DNA of 64,000 bases from Raineyella sp. LH-20 (lineage in GTDB: Bacteria > Actinomycetota > Actinomycetes > Propionibacteriales > Propionibacteriaceae). The stretch's first letter is position 1, and each line of letters starts with the position of its first letter. The notes below the pieces were generated by a model, which was given only the letters and a program-made list of their open reading frames with translations, had not been told where the DNA came from and ran no database searches. Where the stretch lies: contig NZ_CP137003.1 of NCBI RefSeq assembly GCF_033110965.1, positions 1,178,001-1,242,000 of the forward strand, written 5' to 3'. A program made the position numbers and the translations under genes. Of the stretch, positions 1 to 6,873 are shown one piece after another.

Positions 1-897
1 TTCAGCACCGTGGTGAAGTCGGGGCGTACGCACCTGATGGACGCCACCCCGGTGACGCTCGGCCAGGAGTTCGGCGGCTATGCCACCCAGGTCAACCTCG
101 GCATCGAGCGGATCTGGGCGTGCCTGGATCGGGTCGCCGAGCTGCCGCTGGGCGGCACCGCCGTCGGGACCGGGATCAACACCCCGCCCGGCTTCGCCCA
201 GAAGGTGATCACCGCGCTGGCCCGGGAGACCGACCTGCCGCTGCGCGAGGCCCGCAACCACTTCGAGGCCCAGTCGGCGCGCGACGGGCTGGTCGAGGCG
301 TCCGGCGTGCTGCGGACCATCGCGGTGTCGCTGACCAAGATCGCCAACGACATCCGCTGGATGGGGTCCGGCCCGCGCGCCGGCCTGGCCGAGATCCACC
401 TGCCGGACCTGCAGCCCGGGTCGTCGATCATGCCGGGCAAGGTCAATCCGGTGCTCTGCGAGGCGATGATCCAGGTCGGCGGCCAGGTGATCGGCAACGA
501 TGCGGCGGTGGCGTACGCCGGCACGACCGGTGTCTTCGAGCTCAACGTGATGATCCCGATGATGGGCAACAACCTGCTCCAGTCGATCCGGCTGTTGGCC
601 AACGTGTCGCGGCTCTTCGCGGACCGTACGGTCGCCGGGATCGTCGCCGACGTCGAGCGCTGCCGGACGTACGCCGAGTCGTCCGCCTCGATCGTCACGC
701 CGCTGAACCGCTGGATCGGTTACGAGCACGCCGCGACGGTCGCGAAGACCGCACTGAAGGAGAACAAGACGATCCGCCAGGTGGTGCTGGAGCAGGGTTT
801 CGTCGACCGGGGGCTGCTGACCGAGCAGCAACTGGACGAGGCGCTGGACGTGCTGGCGATGACGGTCCGTCCGGAGGGGATCGTACCGTCGGAGTGA
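1..897 (+). CDS. fumC: Class II fumarate hydratase, 3' part
   Basis: The frame is open from base 1, so the start lies outside the window. About 298 residues are present of a family that is usually 460-470 long. Class II fumarase interconverts fumarate and malate in the TCA cycle as a cytosolic homotetramer. The superfamily signature loop [12 protein letters not shown] lies at about bases 418-453, preceded by [12 protein letters not shown], the fumarase/aspartase substrate loop. The [12 protein letters not shown] stretch near the C-terminus is typical of FumC. Aspartate ammonia-lyase shares the signature, but the overall sequence reads as fumarase. It converges on the next gene with a 13-bp gap. 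Confidence 0.93.
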   Translation, partial: FSTVVKSGRTHLMDATPVTLGQEFGGYATQVNLGIERIWACLDRVAELPLGGTAVGTGINTPPGFAQKVITALARETDLPLREARNHFEAQSARDGLVEASGVLRTIAVSLTKIANDIRWMGSGPRAGLAEIHLPDLQPGSSIMPGKVNPVLCEAMIQVGGQVIGNDAAVAYAGTTGVFELNVMIPMMGNNLLQSIRLLANVSRLFADRTVAGIVADVERCRTYAESSASIVTPLNRWIGYEHAATVAKTALKENKTIRQVVLEQGFVDRGLLTEQQLDEALDVLAMTVRPEGIVPSE

Positions 898-910
898 CGC
901 CGGTCGTCGG

Positions 911-2203
911 TCACGCCGCGCGCGGCGGTGGGAAGGTGCGCGCGGCGAGGCCGAAGGCGATGGTCATGCCGACGGTGTCCGTGACGGCGCAGACGAGGTG
1001 CCCGTCGCCTCGGTCGACCAGCAGGTACGGGTCAGGGCCCTGGGCGTGGACGCCACGCCACCGCTGCAGGACCCGGGGCGCACCCAGTCCGAGGAGGTCG
1101 GTGACCTCGGCCAGCACCAGGTCGGTCGCACCCTCGTCGAGGAAGGGCGTCGGCGTCGGAGCGTACGTGTGCGTGTCGCCGGCGAGAATCGTCCCGTCGG
1201 GCCGCTGGGTGGCCATGACGTTCGCCTCGATCGCCAGCAGGTCGGGGCGCCGCTCCGCCAGACGGGCGCGCAGCGGCGTGAGCGTGGCCAGATCGGCGAA
1301 CGCGGCGTAGTGCAGCAAGGAGGTGCCGCTGAGCACCGCCGGCCCGATCCGGAGGCCGGGATCGGCGAGCAGCGTCATCTGCAGCACGCAGCGCTCCAGT
1401 CCCGCGTCGTCGGCGATCTGTGGCAGCAGCCGGTCGAGGTCGGGGCCCACACAGGTCACCGTCCGCTCGGCCCGGATCATCCCCCGGCTGGTGGTGGTCA
1501 CCGCGCCCTCGGTACCGAGCGAGGTCGTGTTCCACAGGAAGCGGACGCCGTCGGCCTCCAACCAGGCGGCGAGGCGGCCGACCGCCTCACGCGGATCGAC
1601 CCGCAGATCGGCGTGCAGGGCGAGCCCGCCGACGACGGAGGTGGCGGCCCCGCCGAGCCGGTCACGGGTCTCGGCGGCGGTGAGCAGGGCGACCTCGTCG
1701 GCACGTACGACATCAGGGCCTGGTCCGGCGCCTGCGCCCGGCCTGGCGTCAGTGCCACGTGCAGGAACGGAGCCCCATCCGGTGTCGCCTCTGGCACTTG
1801 CCCTGTCTCCGGCACTGGTGCTGTCTTCGGAACTGGTGCTGTCTTCGGCACTGGTGCTGTCTTCGGCACCAGCCCTGCGGACCGCGGCGTACTCCTCGAG
1901 GACCGCCAGTTCCTCGGGGCTGCGCGCCGCTACCAGTCCGCCGGAGGCGACCGCCCAGAACCCTGCGCGGCGGGAGAGGTCCAGCCAGCGTTGTCGGGCG
2001 ACGCGGGCGAGATCCAGCAGGTCGCCGGACTGAGCCGTCACGCAGCAGTGGCCGAAGTTGCGCACGGACTCCCCGACGGCCCGGTGGTCGCGGTCGATGA
2101 CGACGACGTCGAGCCCCAGGTCGTGGGCCGCGGCGGCGTGGGCGAGGCCGACGATGCCGGCGCCGACCACCAGCACGTCGCAGGATGTCCGCACAGTGCT
2201 CAC
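911..2203 (-). CDS. FAD-dependent oxidoreductase (DAO/TIGR03364-like)
   Basis: This 430-residue protein has an N-terminal Rossmann dinucleotide fold (GAGIVGL, residues 14-20) and the general layout of the D-amino-acid-oxidase superfamily. It is closest to the TIGR03364-type proteins often found with phosphonate genes; no phosphonate gene is visible here and the substrate is unknown. The frame stays open upstream to 2428, but that stretch is a tandem repeat, so I start at the GTG (2201-2203) just before the Rossmann fold. No strong Shine-Dalgarno precedes it. Residues about 112-165 are an inserted Ser/Asp/Gly/Ala-rich stretch, part of which is encoded by an 18-bp tandem repeat. Confidence 0.8.
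   Translation of the reverse strand: MSTVRTSCDVLVVGAGIVGLAHAAAAHDLGLDVVVIDRDHRAVGESVRNFGHCCVTAQSGDLLDLARVARQRWLDLSRRAGFWAVASGGLVAARSPEELAVLEEYAAVRRAGAEDSTSAEDSTSSEDSTSAGDRASARGDTGWGSVPARGTDARPGAGAGPGPDVVRADEVALLTAAETRDRLGGAATSVVGGLALHADLRVDPREAVGRLAAWLEADGVRFLWNTTSLGTEGAVTTTSRGMIRAERTVTCVGPDLDRLLPQIADDAGLERCVLQMTLLADPGLRIGPAVLSGTSLLHYAAFADLATLTPLRARLAERRPDLLAIEANVMATQRPDGTILAGDTHTYAPTPTPFLDEGATDLVLAEVTDLLGLGAPRVLQRWRGVHAQGPDPYLLVDRGDGHLVCAVTDTVGMTIAFGLAARTFPPPRAA
1798..1870. repeat. 18-bp coding minisatellite in the FAD oxidoreductase
   Basis: An approximately 18-bp unit (CTGGTGCTGTCTTCGGCA and variants) is repeated about four times in frame. On the coding strand it gives repeated Glu-Asp-Ser-Thr-Ser motifs that form a low-complexity insert not expected in the family fold. 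Confidence 0.8.
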
Positions 2204-2247
2204 GCCGCGAATGTAAGGCCGGCAACGCCACGCCGCCAGCCCTGCAG

Positions 2248-2395
2248 GGCCACTGGTGTGAGGTGCCTCGGGTGGCCACTGGTGTGAGGCTGCTTCGGGT
2301 GGCCACTGGTGTGAGGCTGCTTCGGGTGGCCACTGGTGTGAGGTGCCTCGGGTGGCCACTGGTGTGAGGCTGCCTCGGGTGGCCACTGGTGTGAG
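2248..2395. repeat. Minisatellite A, 26/27-bp unit, six copies
   Basis: Six direct copies begin with GGCCACTGGTGTGAGG at 2248, 2274, 2301, 2328, 2354 and 2381. Units alternate between 26 and 27 bp through a small indel (GGTGCCTC or GGCTGCTTC). There are no unique spacers, so it is not a CRISPR. It lies directly upstream of the FAD oxidoreductase start. Confidence 0.95.
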
Positions 2396-2645
2396 GGGGC
2401 CGCGGTAGGCAGTGCCGGTCCGAGGCATGGGTGTTCAGCCGCGGTGCGCGATGTGCGGTGCACCCGTGGTGGAGGCGCTGGGTGCGCGCGTGCCTGGTGA
2501 GGGTCAGCTCGGCATGCGGTGGGCGGTGCCAGTCCGGTACGGCGTGCGGCCTTGGCGTCGAATCCGAGGTCGGCACGGTTGTGCGGATGCCAACGCGTGC
2601 CAACGAGTCCGGACAGGCACTCGTGCCCGCCCGCGCGATGCGGTC

Positions 2646-2705
2646 ATGCGTTGTGCTGATGCGTTCATGTGTGTCTTCACGCACCAACGCATCAGCACAA
2701 CGCAT
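2646..2705. repeat. Perfect 20-bp inverted repeat (hairpin)
   Basis: The left arm ATGCGTTGTGCTGATGCGTT (2646-2665) is the exact reverse complement of 2686-2705, with a 20-nt loop. No T-tract follows on either strand, so a standard intrinsic terminator is unlikely. It sits between minisatellites A and B. Confidence 0.95.
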
Positions 2706-2707
2706 AA

Positions 2708-2840
2708 CCGGGGTCGGGCGGCGATGGTGCGGTCCAGGACCGGGGTCGAGCGGCGATGGTGCGGTCCAGGACCGGGGTCGGGCGGCGATGGTGCGGTCCA
2801 GGACCGGGGTCGGGCGGTGATGGTGCGGTCCACGACGGGG
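2708..2840. repeat. Minisatellite B, 32-bp unit, four copies
   Basis: Four copies of a 32-bp unit start with CCGGGGTCGGGCGGCGATGG at 2708, 2740, 2772 and 2804. The copies differ at only a few bases, and a partial fifth start follows. Confidence 0.95.
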
Positions 2841-2868
2841 TTCGGACCCGTGTGTCGCGGCGGACAGC

Positions 2869-2970
2869 GTGCGTCATGTCGGACCCGTGCGTCATGTCGG
2901 ACCCGTGCGTCATGTCGGACCCGTGCGTCATGTCGGACCCGTGCGTCATGTCGGACCCGTGCGTCATGTC
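2869..2970. repeat. Minisatellite C, 18-bp unit, five copies plus a partial
   Basis: The unit GTGCGTCATGTCGGACCC starts at 2869, 2887, 2905, 2923 and 2941, with a degenerate sixth at 2959. The five full copies look identical, which points to recent expansion or homogenisation. Confidence 0.95.
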
Positions 2971-3063
2971 GCGCACCCTGCCTCACGCCGAACGCGGCAC
3001 AGGACGCCGCCGGGGCGCCAGTCGAACGCCCCGGCGCCCCCGCCCCGCACCTCAGAGGAAACC

Positions 3064-3732
3064 TCAGATGAAGATGACCTGGGCCCCCTCGCTGATCACG
3101 ATGAAGTCGGCGGCCGAGATGACGCCCTCGACGGCCGGGTGCAGATCGGCCTCGAGCAGCTTCATCATGTCGAAGGTCAGCCGGCAGGCGTACAGGTGTG
3201 CGCCCTGGGCGGCCATCAGGTCGAGGAACTCCGGGACATCGGGGATGTCGAGCTCGGCCATCTCCTTCTTGAAGTAGCGCGTGGCGTACGCGCCCATGCC
3301 CGGCAGGCCGCCGAGCTGTTGGGGCACCGAGAAGTGCTCGAGCCCCGGACGTACGTTGCCCAACGCCGGCATGTGCATGGCGGTGTTGCCCGAGATGGTG
3401 AACTTCAGGTTCTGGTTGGTCTTCTGGTTGACCATGTCGAGGCCCCAGAAGGTGAAGAAGATGTGCACCTCGCAGCCCTCGCTGAGGGCGGCGTTGCCCA
3501 TGATCAGCGCGGGGTAGGCCATGTCGAGATTGCCCTTGGAACAGATGAAGGCGATCTTGCGCGGCCCGGCGTACGCGGGGGTGGCTCCGGCGTACGCCTC
3601 GGCGGGGGCGGTGGTGCCGGCGGGGCCGGCGGTGGTGCCGGCAGGAGCGGGGGCACGGCCGAAGTCCGGCATGATGAACCCGTCGGGGATCCGGGCGGGG
3701 CTGGTGCGGGCCTCCGTGGTGGTGGCAGTCAT
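3064..3732 (-). CDS. DsrE/DsrF-family sulfur-carrier-like protein
   Basis: This 222-residue protein has a DsrE-like domain over roughly residues 60-222, starting RKIAFICSKG. DsrE-family proteins bind or hand on sulfane sulfur in the cytoplasm. Candidate cysteines are in FICSKG, EGCEVH and YACRLTF. Residues about 25-55 are an Ala/Gly/Thr/Pro-rich linker of repeated short motifs not found in typical DsrE proteins. The ATG at 3732 has an AAGGAG Shine-Dalgarno. It is the last gene of the sqr-like/tusE/dsrE operon, 40 bp after tusE, so a role in receiving sulfur from sulfide oxidation is likely but inferred. Confidence 0.85.
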   Translation of the reverse strand: MTATTTEARTSPARIPDGFIMPDFGRAPAPAGTTAGPAGTTAPAEAYAGATPAYAGPRKIAFICSKGNLDMAYPALIMGNAALSEGCEVHIFFTFWGLDMVNQKTNQNLKFTISGNTAMHMPALGNVRPGLEHFSVPQQLGGLPGMGAYATRYFKKEMAELDIPDVPEFLDLMAAQGAHLYACRLTFDMMKLLEADLHPAVEGVISAADFIVISEGAQVIFI

Positions 3733-3772
3733 GATCTGGGTCTCCTTGACACAGTCGACGTGACGCGGGCGA

Positions 3773-4087
3773 CTAGACGCAGCCGACGGGCTTGGGCAGG
3801 CCGGCGATCCAGGCCATCTTCTTGGCCGGCTTGCCGGGGTAGAGGCGGTAGAGCTCCTTGATGTCGAAGCCGCCCACGGTCTGCATCCGGCGCAGCGTGG
3901 GGGTCGGCCCGTTCTTCGCGGAGTCCTCGCGCATGAAACGGATCGGGGCCCAGTGCTCCTCGTCCATCTCGATGCCGATGAGCTGGGCCAGGTCGGTGGC
4001 CAGCTCCTCGCTCCACTCGTCGCGGTCGGTGAAGAAGCCCTCGTCGTTCACCTGGAACGTACGGTCGTTGAGGGTGTTGGTGGGCAC
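3773..4087 (-). CDS. tusE: TusE/DsrC-family sulfur relay protein
   Basis: At 104 residues this is the normal TusE/DsrC length. It has the family pattern (EDSAKNGPTPTLRRM, then a C-terminal arm KKMAWIAGLPKPVGCV). The penultimate cysteine matches the catalytic CysA of DsrC/TusE. The second cysteine of true DsrC, ten residues earlier, is absent, so it is TusE-like, a persulfide acceptor rather than a two-cysteine trisulfide carrier. The start is a GTG one base after the stop of the flavoprotein gene, with GAGGAGG in front, so translation is probably coupled. Confidence 0.88.
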   Translation of the reverse strand: MPTNTLNDRTFQVNDEGFFTDRDEWSEELATDLAQLIGIEMDEEHWAPIRFMREDSAKNGPTPTLRRMQTVGGFDIKELYRLYPGKPAKKMAWIAGLPKPVGCV

Positions 4088-4088
4088 G

Positions 4089-5324
4089 TCAGTCCTCCTC
4101 GTGCTTGCCGGCCATGGACATCAGGGTCGGGACGGGCAGCTTGTGGCCGGGCAGCAGCACCTTCCAGTAGATCTGCTCGAAGGCGAGCTTGCCCAGATGG
4201 TTGAGCCGGGAACGGCCGAGCAGCTTCATCGGGCCGACGCCGGCCAACGGGAAGGTGCCGGTCAACGGCTGGGTGTCGTAGTTGAAGTCGAGCAGCAACG
4301 CCTGGCCGCGGCCGGACTCGACGAAGCAGTTGGCGTGCCCGTCGAAGGAGTTGGGCATCGGTCGGCCGTCGATCAGCGCCAGGAAGTTCGGGACGAACGT
4401 CTCGACCGCGAAGTGGGCCACCGCCCCGGCCTTGGAGGTGGGGATGTTGCTCGCGTCACCGAGCACGAAGATGTTGTCGTACGCGGTGGACCGCAGGGTC
4501 TTCTTGTCGACCGGGATGAAGCCGGCGTCGTCGCCGAGGCCCGAGTCGAAGACGTACTGCTGGCCGGTGTGCAGCGGGATGGTGACCAGGAGGTCGAAGG
4601 GCTGTTCGCGGCCGTCGTACGACACCAGCACCTGGCGGTCGTTGTCGATCCGCTCCAGGGCGAAGTCGGTGACCTGGCGGATCGAGCGGTCGGTGAGCAG
4701 GTGGCCCAGTTCGCGGGAGGCGATCGGCTTGGTGAAGGCGCCGTCCAGCGGCGTGACGTACGTGATGTCGACCTTGTGGCGGATCCGGCGGGTGCGGAAG
4801 TAGTCCTCGACCAGCAGGACGAACTCCAGCGGCGCGACCGGGCACTTGATCGGCATGTCGGTGAGCTGCACCAGGAGCTTGCCGCCCTGGAACGTCTCGA
4901 GCGCATCGTGGAGCCTGGTGGAGCCCTCCAGGGTGTAGAAGTCGAAGACCTTCTTGTACCAGAGCTTGCCGTCGGCCATCCCGGGGGTCAGGTCGGGTCG
5001 GGGCACCGCGCCGGTGGCGATCAGCAGCCAGTCGTACGGCAGCGTACGACCGTCCTCGAGGTCGACTTCGTTGTCGGCGGCGCGGACCTTGCGGATGCCC
5101 GTCTGGACGAAGTCCACCCCCTTCGGGAGGAACTGTGTACGGGGCTTGACCACCCGTTCGGGCGTCGAGGTGCCGAACGGGATGAAGAGGTAGCCCGGCT
5201 GGTACGGATGGTCGTTGTCTTTGTCGACCACAGTGATCGACCAGTCGTCAGGAAGCTCGCGACGGAGGATGTTGGCGAGCATGGTGCCGGCGGTACCGGC
5301 ACCGAGGATGAGGAGCCGTCTCAT
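4089..5324 (-). CDS. sqr: Sulfide:quinone oxidoreductase-like FAD protein
   Basis: This 411-residue flavoprotein starts with MRRLLILGAGTAG, a Rossmann FAD site, and shows a second ATG motif (LIATGAVP) near residue 100. The C-terminal half has the KCPVAPLE and NCFVESGRG segments, where SQR-type enzymes carry functional cysteines. SQR oxidises sulfide to sulfane sulfur and reduces membrane quinone; the hydrophobic C-terminus fits peripheral membrane binding. The general class (NAD(P)/FAD oxidoreductase) is certain; the SQR assignment rests on sequence feel plus coupling to tusE and dsrE. The frame extends to 5510, but the ATG at 5324 immediately precedes the Rossmann motif. A CsoR/CstR-like dyad lies just upstream. 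Confidence 0.82.
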   Translation of the reverse strand: MRRLLILGAGTAGTMLANILRRELPDDWSITVVDKDNDHPYQPGYLFIPFGTSTPERVVKPRTQFLPKGVDFVQTGIRKVRAADNEVDLEDGRTLPYDWLLIATGAVPRPDLTPGMADGKLWYKKVFDFYTLEGSTRLHDALETFQGGKLLVQLTDMPIKCPVAPLEFVLLVEDYFRTRRIRHKVDITYVTPLDGAFTKPIASRELGHLLTDRSIRQVTDFALERIDNDRQVLVSYDGREQPFDLLVTIPLHTGQQYVFDSGLGDDAGFIPVDKKTLRSTAYDNIFVLGDASNIPTSKAGAVAHFAVETFVPNFLALIDGRPMPNSFDGHANCFVESGRGQALLLDFNYDTQPLTGTFPLAGVGPMKLLGRSRLNHLGKLAFEQIYWKVLLPGHKLPVPTLMSMAGKHEED

Positions 5325-5332
5325 GCTGTGAG

Positions 5333-5350
5333 GATACCCCGGCGGGTATC
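5333..5350 (-). promoter_or_regulatory. CsoR/CstR-like operator
   Basis: A 7-bp inverted repeat GATACCC (5333-5339) / GGGTATC (5344-5350) with a CGGC spacer lies 9 bases upstream of the SQR-like start. The TACCC...GGGTA architecture is that known for CsoR/CstR/FrmR-family repressors. CstR proteins sense persulfides and control sulfide-oxidation genes. Which regulator binds here is inference; no csoR-like gene lies in the window. Confidence 0.6.
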
Positions 5351-5491
5351 TGAGTACTACCCCTTCCGTAGAACCTGTGGGGTGTGATCTCGTGCACCGT
5401 GGACGCGGCGCAATGACGCCGTTCCGTGGTCGACGGCGAGCGTCGTCGGGTCGCCGAAAGACGCTCGAGGCGGCCCCACTACTCTGGCGGC

Positions 5492-6841
5492 ATGTCCCGG
5501 GCGCAGGCACTCGGATCGGCGGTGGTGGCGTGGTTGTGGCCGACCCACCCGCGCCGCTGGCGCGACGTGCCCGGACGTCTCCGGGTCACCGGGGTGTGGA
5601 TCCTGCGGCTCACCACGGCCACCGTGCTCGCCTACCTGGCGAGCATGCCGATCGTGCAGGGCCCGCCCGACCTGACCGGCCCACTGACCGCCCTGCTGGT
5701 CGTGCAGGGCACCAATCTGGGCACCCTGCGCAGCATGGTCGTACGGATCGGCGCGGTGGTCACCGGGGTGATGCTCGCCGTGCTGGTCTCCCAGTTCGTC
5801 GGACTGTCGTGGTGGAGCCTGGCGATCGTGGTCGCGCTGTCGCTCGGGTCGGCGAAGGTGTTCCGGCTCGGCGAGCAGTCCCTCGAGACGCCGATCAGCG
5901 CGATGCTGATCCTGGCGGTGCAGGGCCAGCAGGTCGCGGTGGAGAACCGGGTCCTCACCACCCTGATCGGGGCGGCGATCGGCTTCCTGTTCGTCGTCAT
6001 GCTGCCCTCCCCGGTGCCGTCGCGACTGGCCGCGCGGCTGGTCCGGCGGGCGGCCGGCGGCACGTCCACGCTGTTGACCCGGGTGGCCGAGTCGATGCGG
6101 TCCGAGCCGATCACCCGGGCCCGCGCGGCGTCCTGGCTGACCGAGGCTCGGGCGTTGAGCACGCAGGTGTCGCGGGCCGGGGTGGCAGTGGCCGAGGCCC
6201 GGGAGGCGCGCCGGATGAATGCCCGGGCGTTCGGCACCACCGATGTGGGCCCCGTGCTGGAACTGGGCGTGGAGACGATGGAACGGATCGTCCTCGACAT
6301 CCGCAATCTGCTGCACGTGGTGACGATCGAGGCGCCGGTGCACGAGACCCCCGACGACGGCTACGGCGAGGACGTACGGCCCGCCTTCGCCTGGGTGCTG
6401 GAGACCCTCGCCGAGGCGGTCGCGGCGTACGGCCGGTTCGTCGAGGCCGAGGTGGAGGGCGAGCGCCCCGCCCGGCGGGGCCCGGCGGCCGTGGTCACCC
6501 ATGCGGGTGCCGATGCCGAGCGGGAACTCGACGAGGCGCTGACCCAGGTCGGCGAGGCCCGCGCGATGCTCACCGATCTGATGACCGTCGACCCGGCCAA
6601 GGAACAGGGGCTGTGGCTGCTGCGCGGGTCGATCCTCGGGGTGCTGCATCAGATCATCAGCGAGTTGGAGGCCGAGGAACGGCTGCGTACGGCCGATCGG
6701 CTGGCCGAGGAGCGGGCGATGGGCCTGTGGCCGCGGGTGATCCCGATCCTCGCCGGCCCGACCGACCGGCCCGACGGCGAGGGCTGGATCGACCCCGATG
6801 CGTCGCTGCAGACCTCGGAGCTGCCGAAGATCGAGGAGTAG
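5492..6841 (+). CDS. FUSC/aromatic-acid-exporter-type membrane protein
   Basis: This 449-residue protein has an N-terminal membrane domain of about five or six hydrophobic helices (residues about 30-190), followed by a long helical, charged cytosolic domain. This is half the usual FUSC/ArAE layout, typical of actinobacterial members. Such proteins are linked to efflux of aromatic acids or similar compounds; the substrate here is unknown. I use the ATG at 5492 (MSRAQALG) because the 22 upstream residues are Arg-rich and unlike the family. It is a single gene that converges on the AlbA_2 regulator. Confidence 0.75.
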   Translation: MSRAQALGSAVVAWLWPTHPRRWRDVPGRLRVTGVWILRLTTATVLAYLASMPIVQGPPDLTGPLTALLVVQGTNLGTLRSMVVRIGAVVTGVMLAVLVSQFVGLSWWSLAIVVALSLGSAKVFRLGEQSLETPISAMLILAVQGQQVAVENRVLTTLIGAAIGFLFVVMLPSPVPSRLAARLVRRAAGGTSTLLTRVAESMRSEPITRARAASWLTEARALSTQVSRAGVAVAEAREARRMNARAFGTTDVGPVLELGVETMERIVLDIRNLLHVVTIEAPVHETPDDGYGEDVRPAFAWVLETLAEAVAAYGRFVEAEVEGERPARRGPAAVVTHAGADAERELDEALTQVGEARAMLTDLMTVDPAKEQGLWLLRGSILGVLHQIISELEAEERLRTADRLAEERAMGLWPRVIPILAGPTDRPDGEGWIDPDASLQTSELPKIEE

Positions 6842-6873
6842 GGGCTGAGGGGAGCGCTCGTTCCCACCGCACC

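Larger units (their letters stand above)
2204..3063. other. 860-bp intergenic region dominated by repeats
   Basis: I see no convincing gene here. The region separates two leftward genes and holds three unrelated minisatellites (2248-2395, 2708-2840, 2869-2970) and a perfect 20-bp inverted repeat (2646-2705). Open frames through the arrays translate only to repeating peptides and lack any recognisable domain. Confidence 0.8.

Noticed and set aside
2248-2970. Tandem repeats as CRISPR arrays
   Set aside because: The copies are contiguous with no unique spacers, and no cas genes are in the window.
2692-2976. Open frames coding repeated peptides such as HVGPVR
   Set aside because: They exist only because the 18-bp unit keeps any frame open; no start site or domain supports translation.
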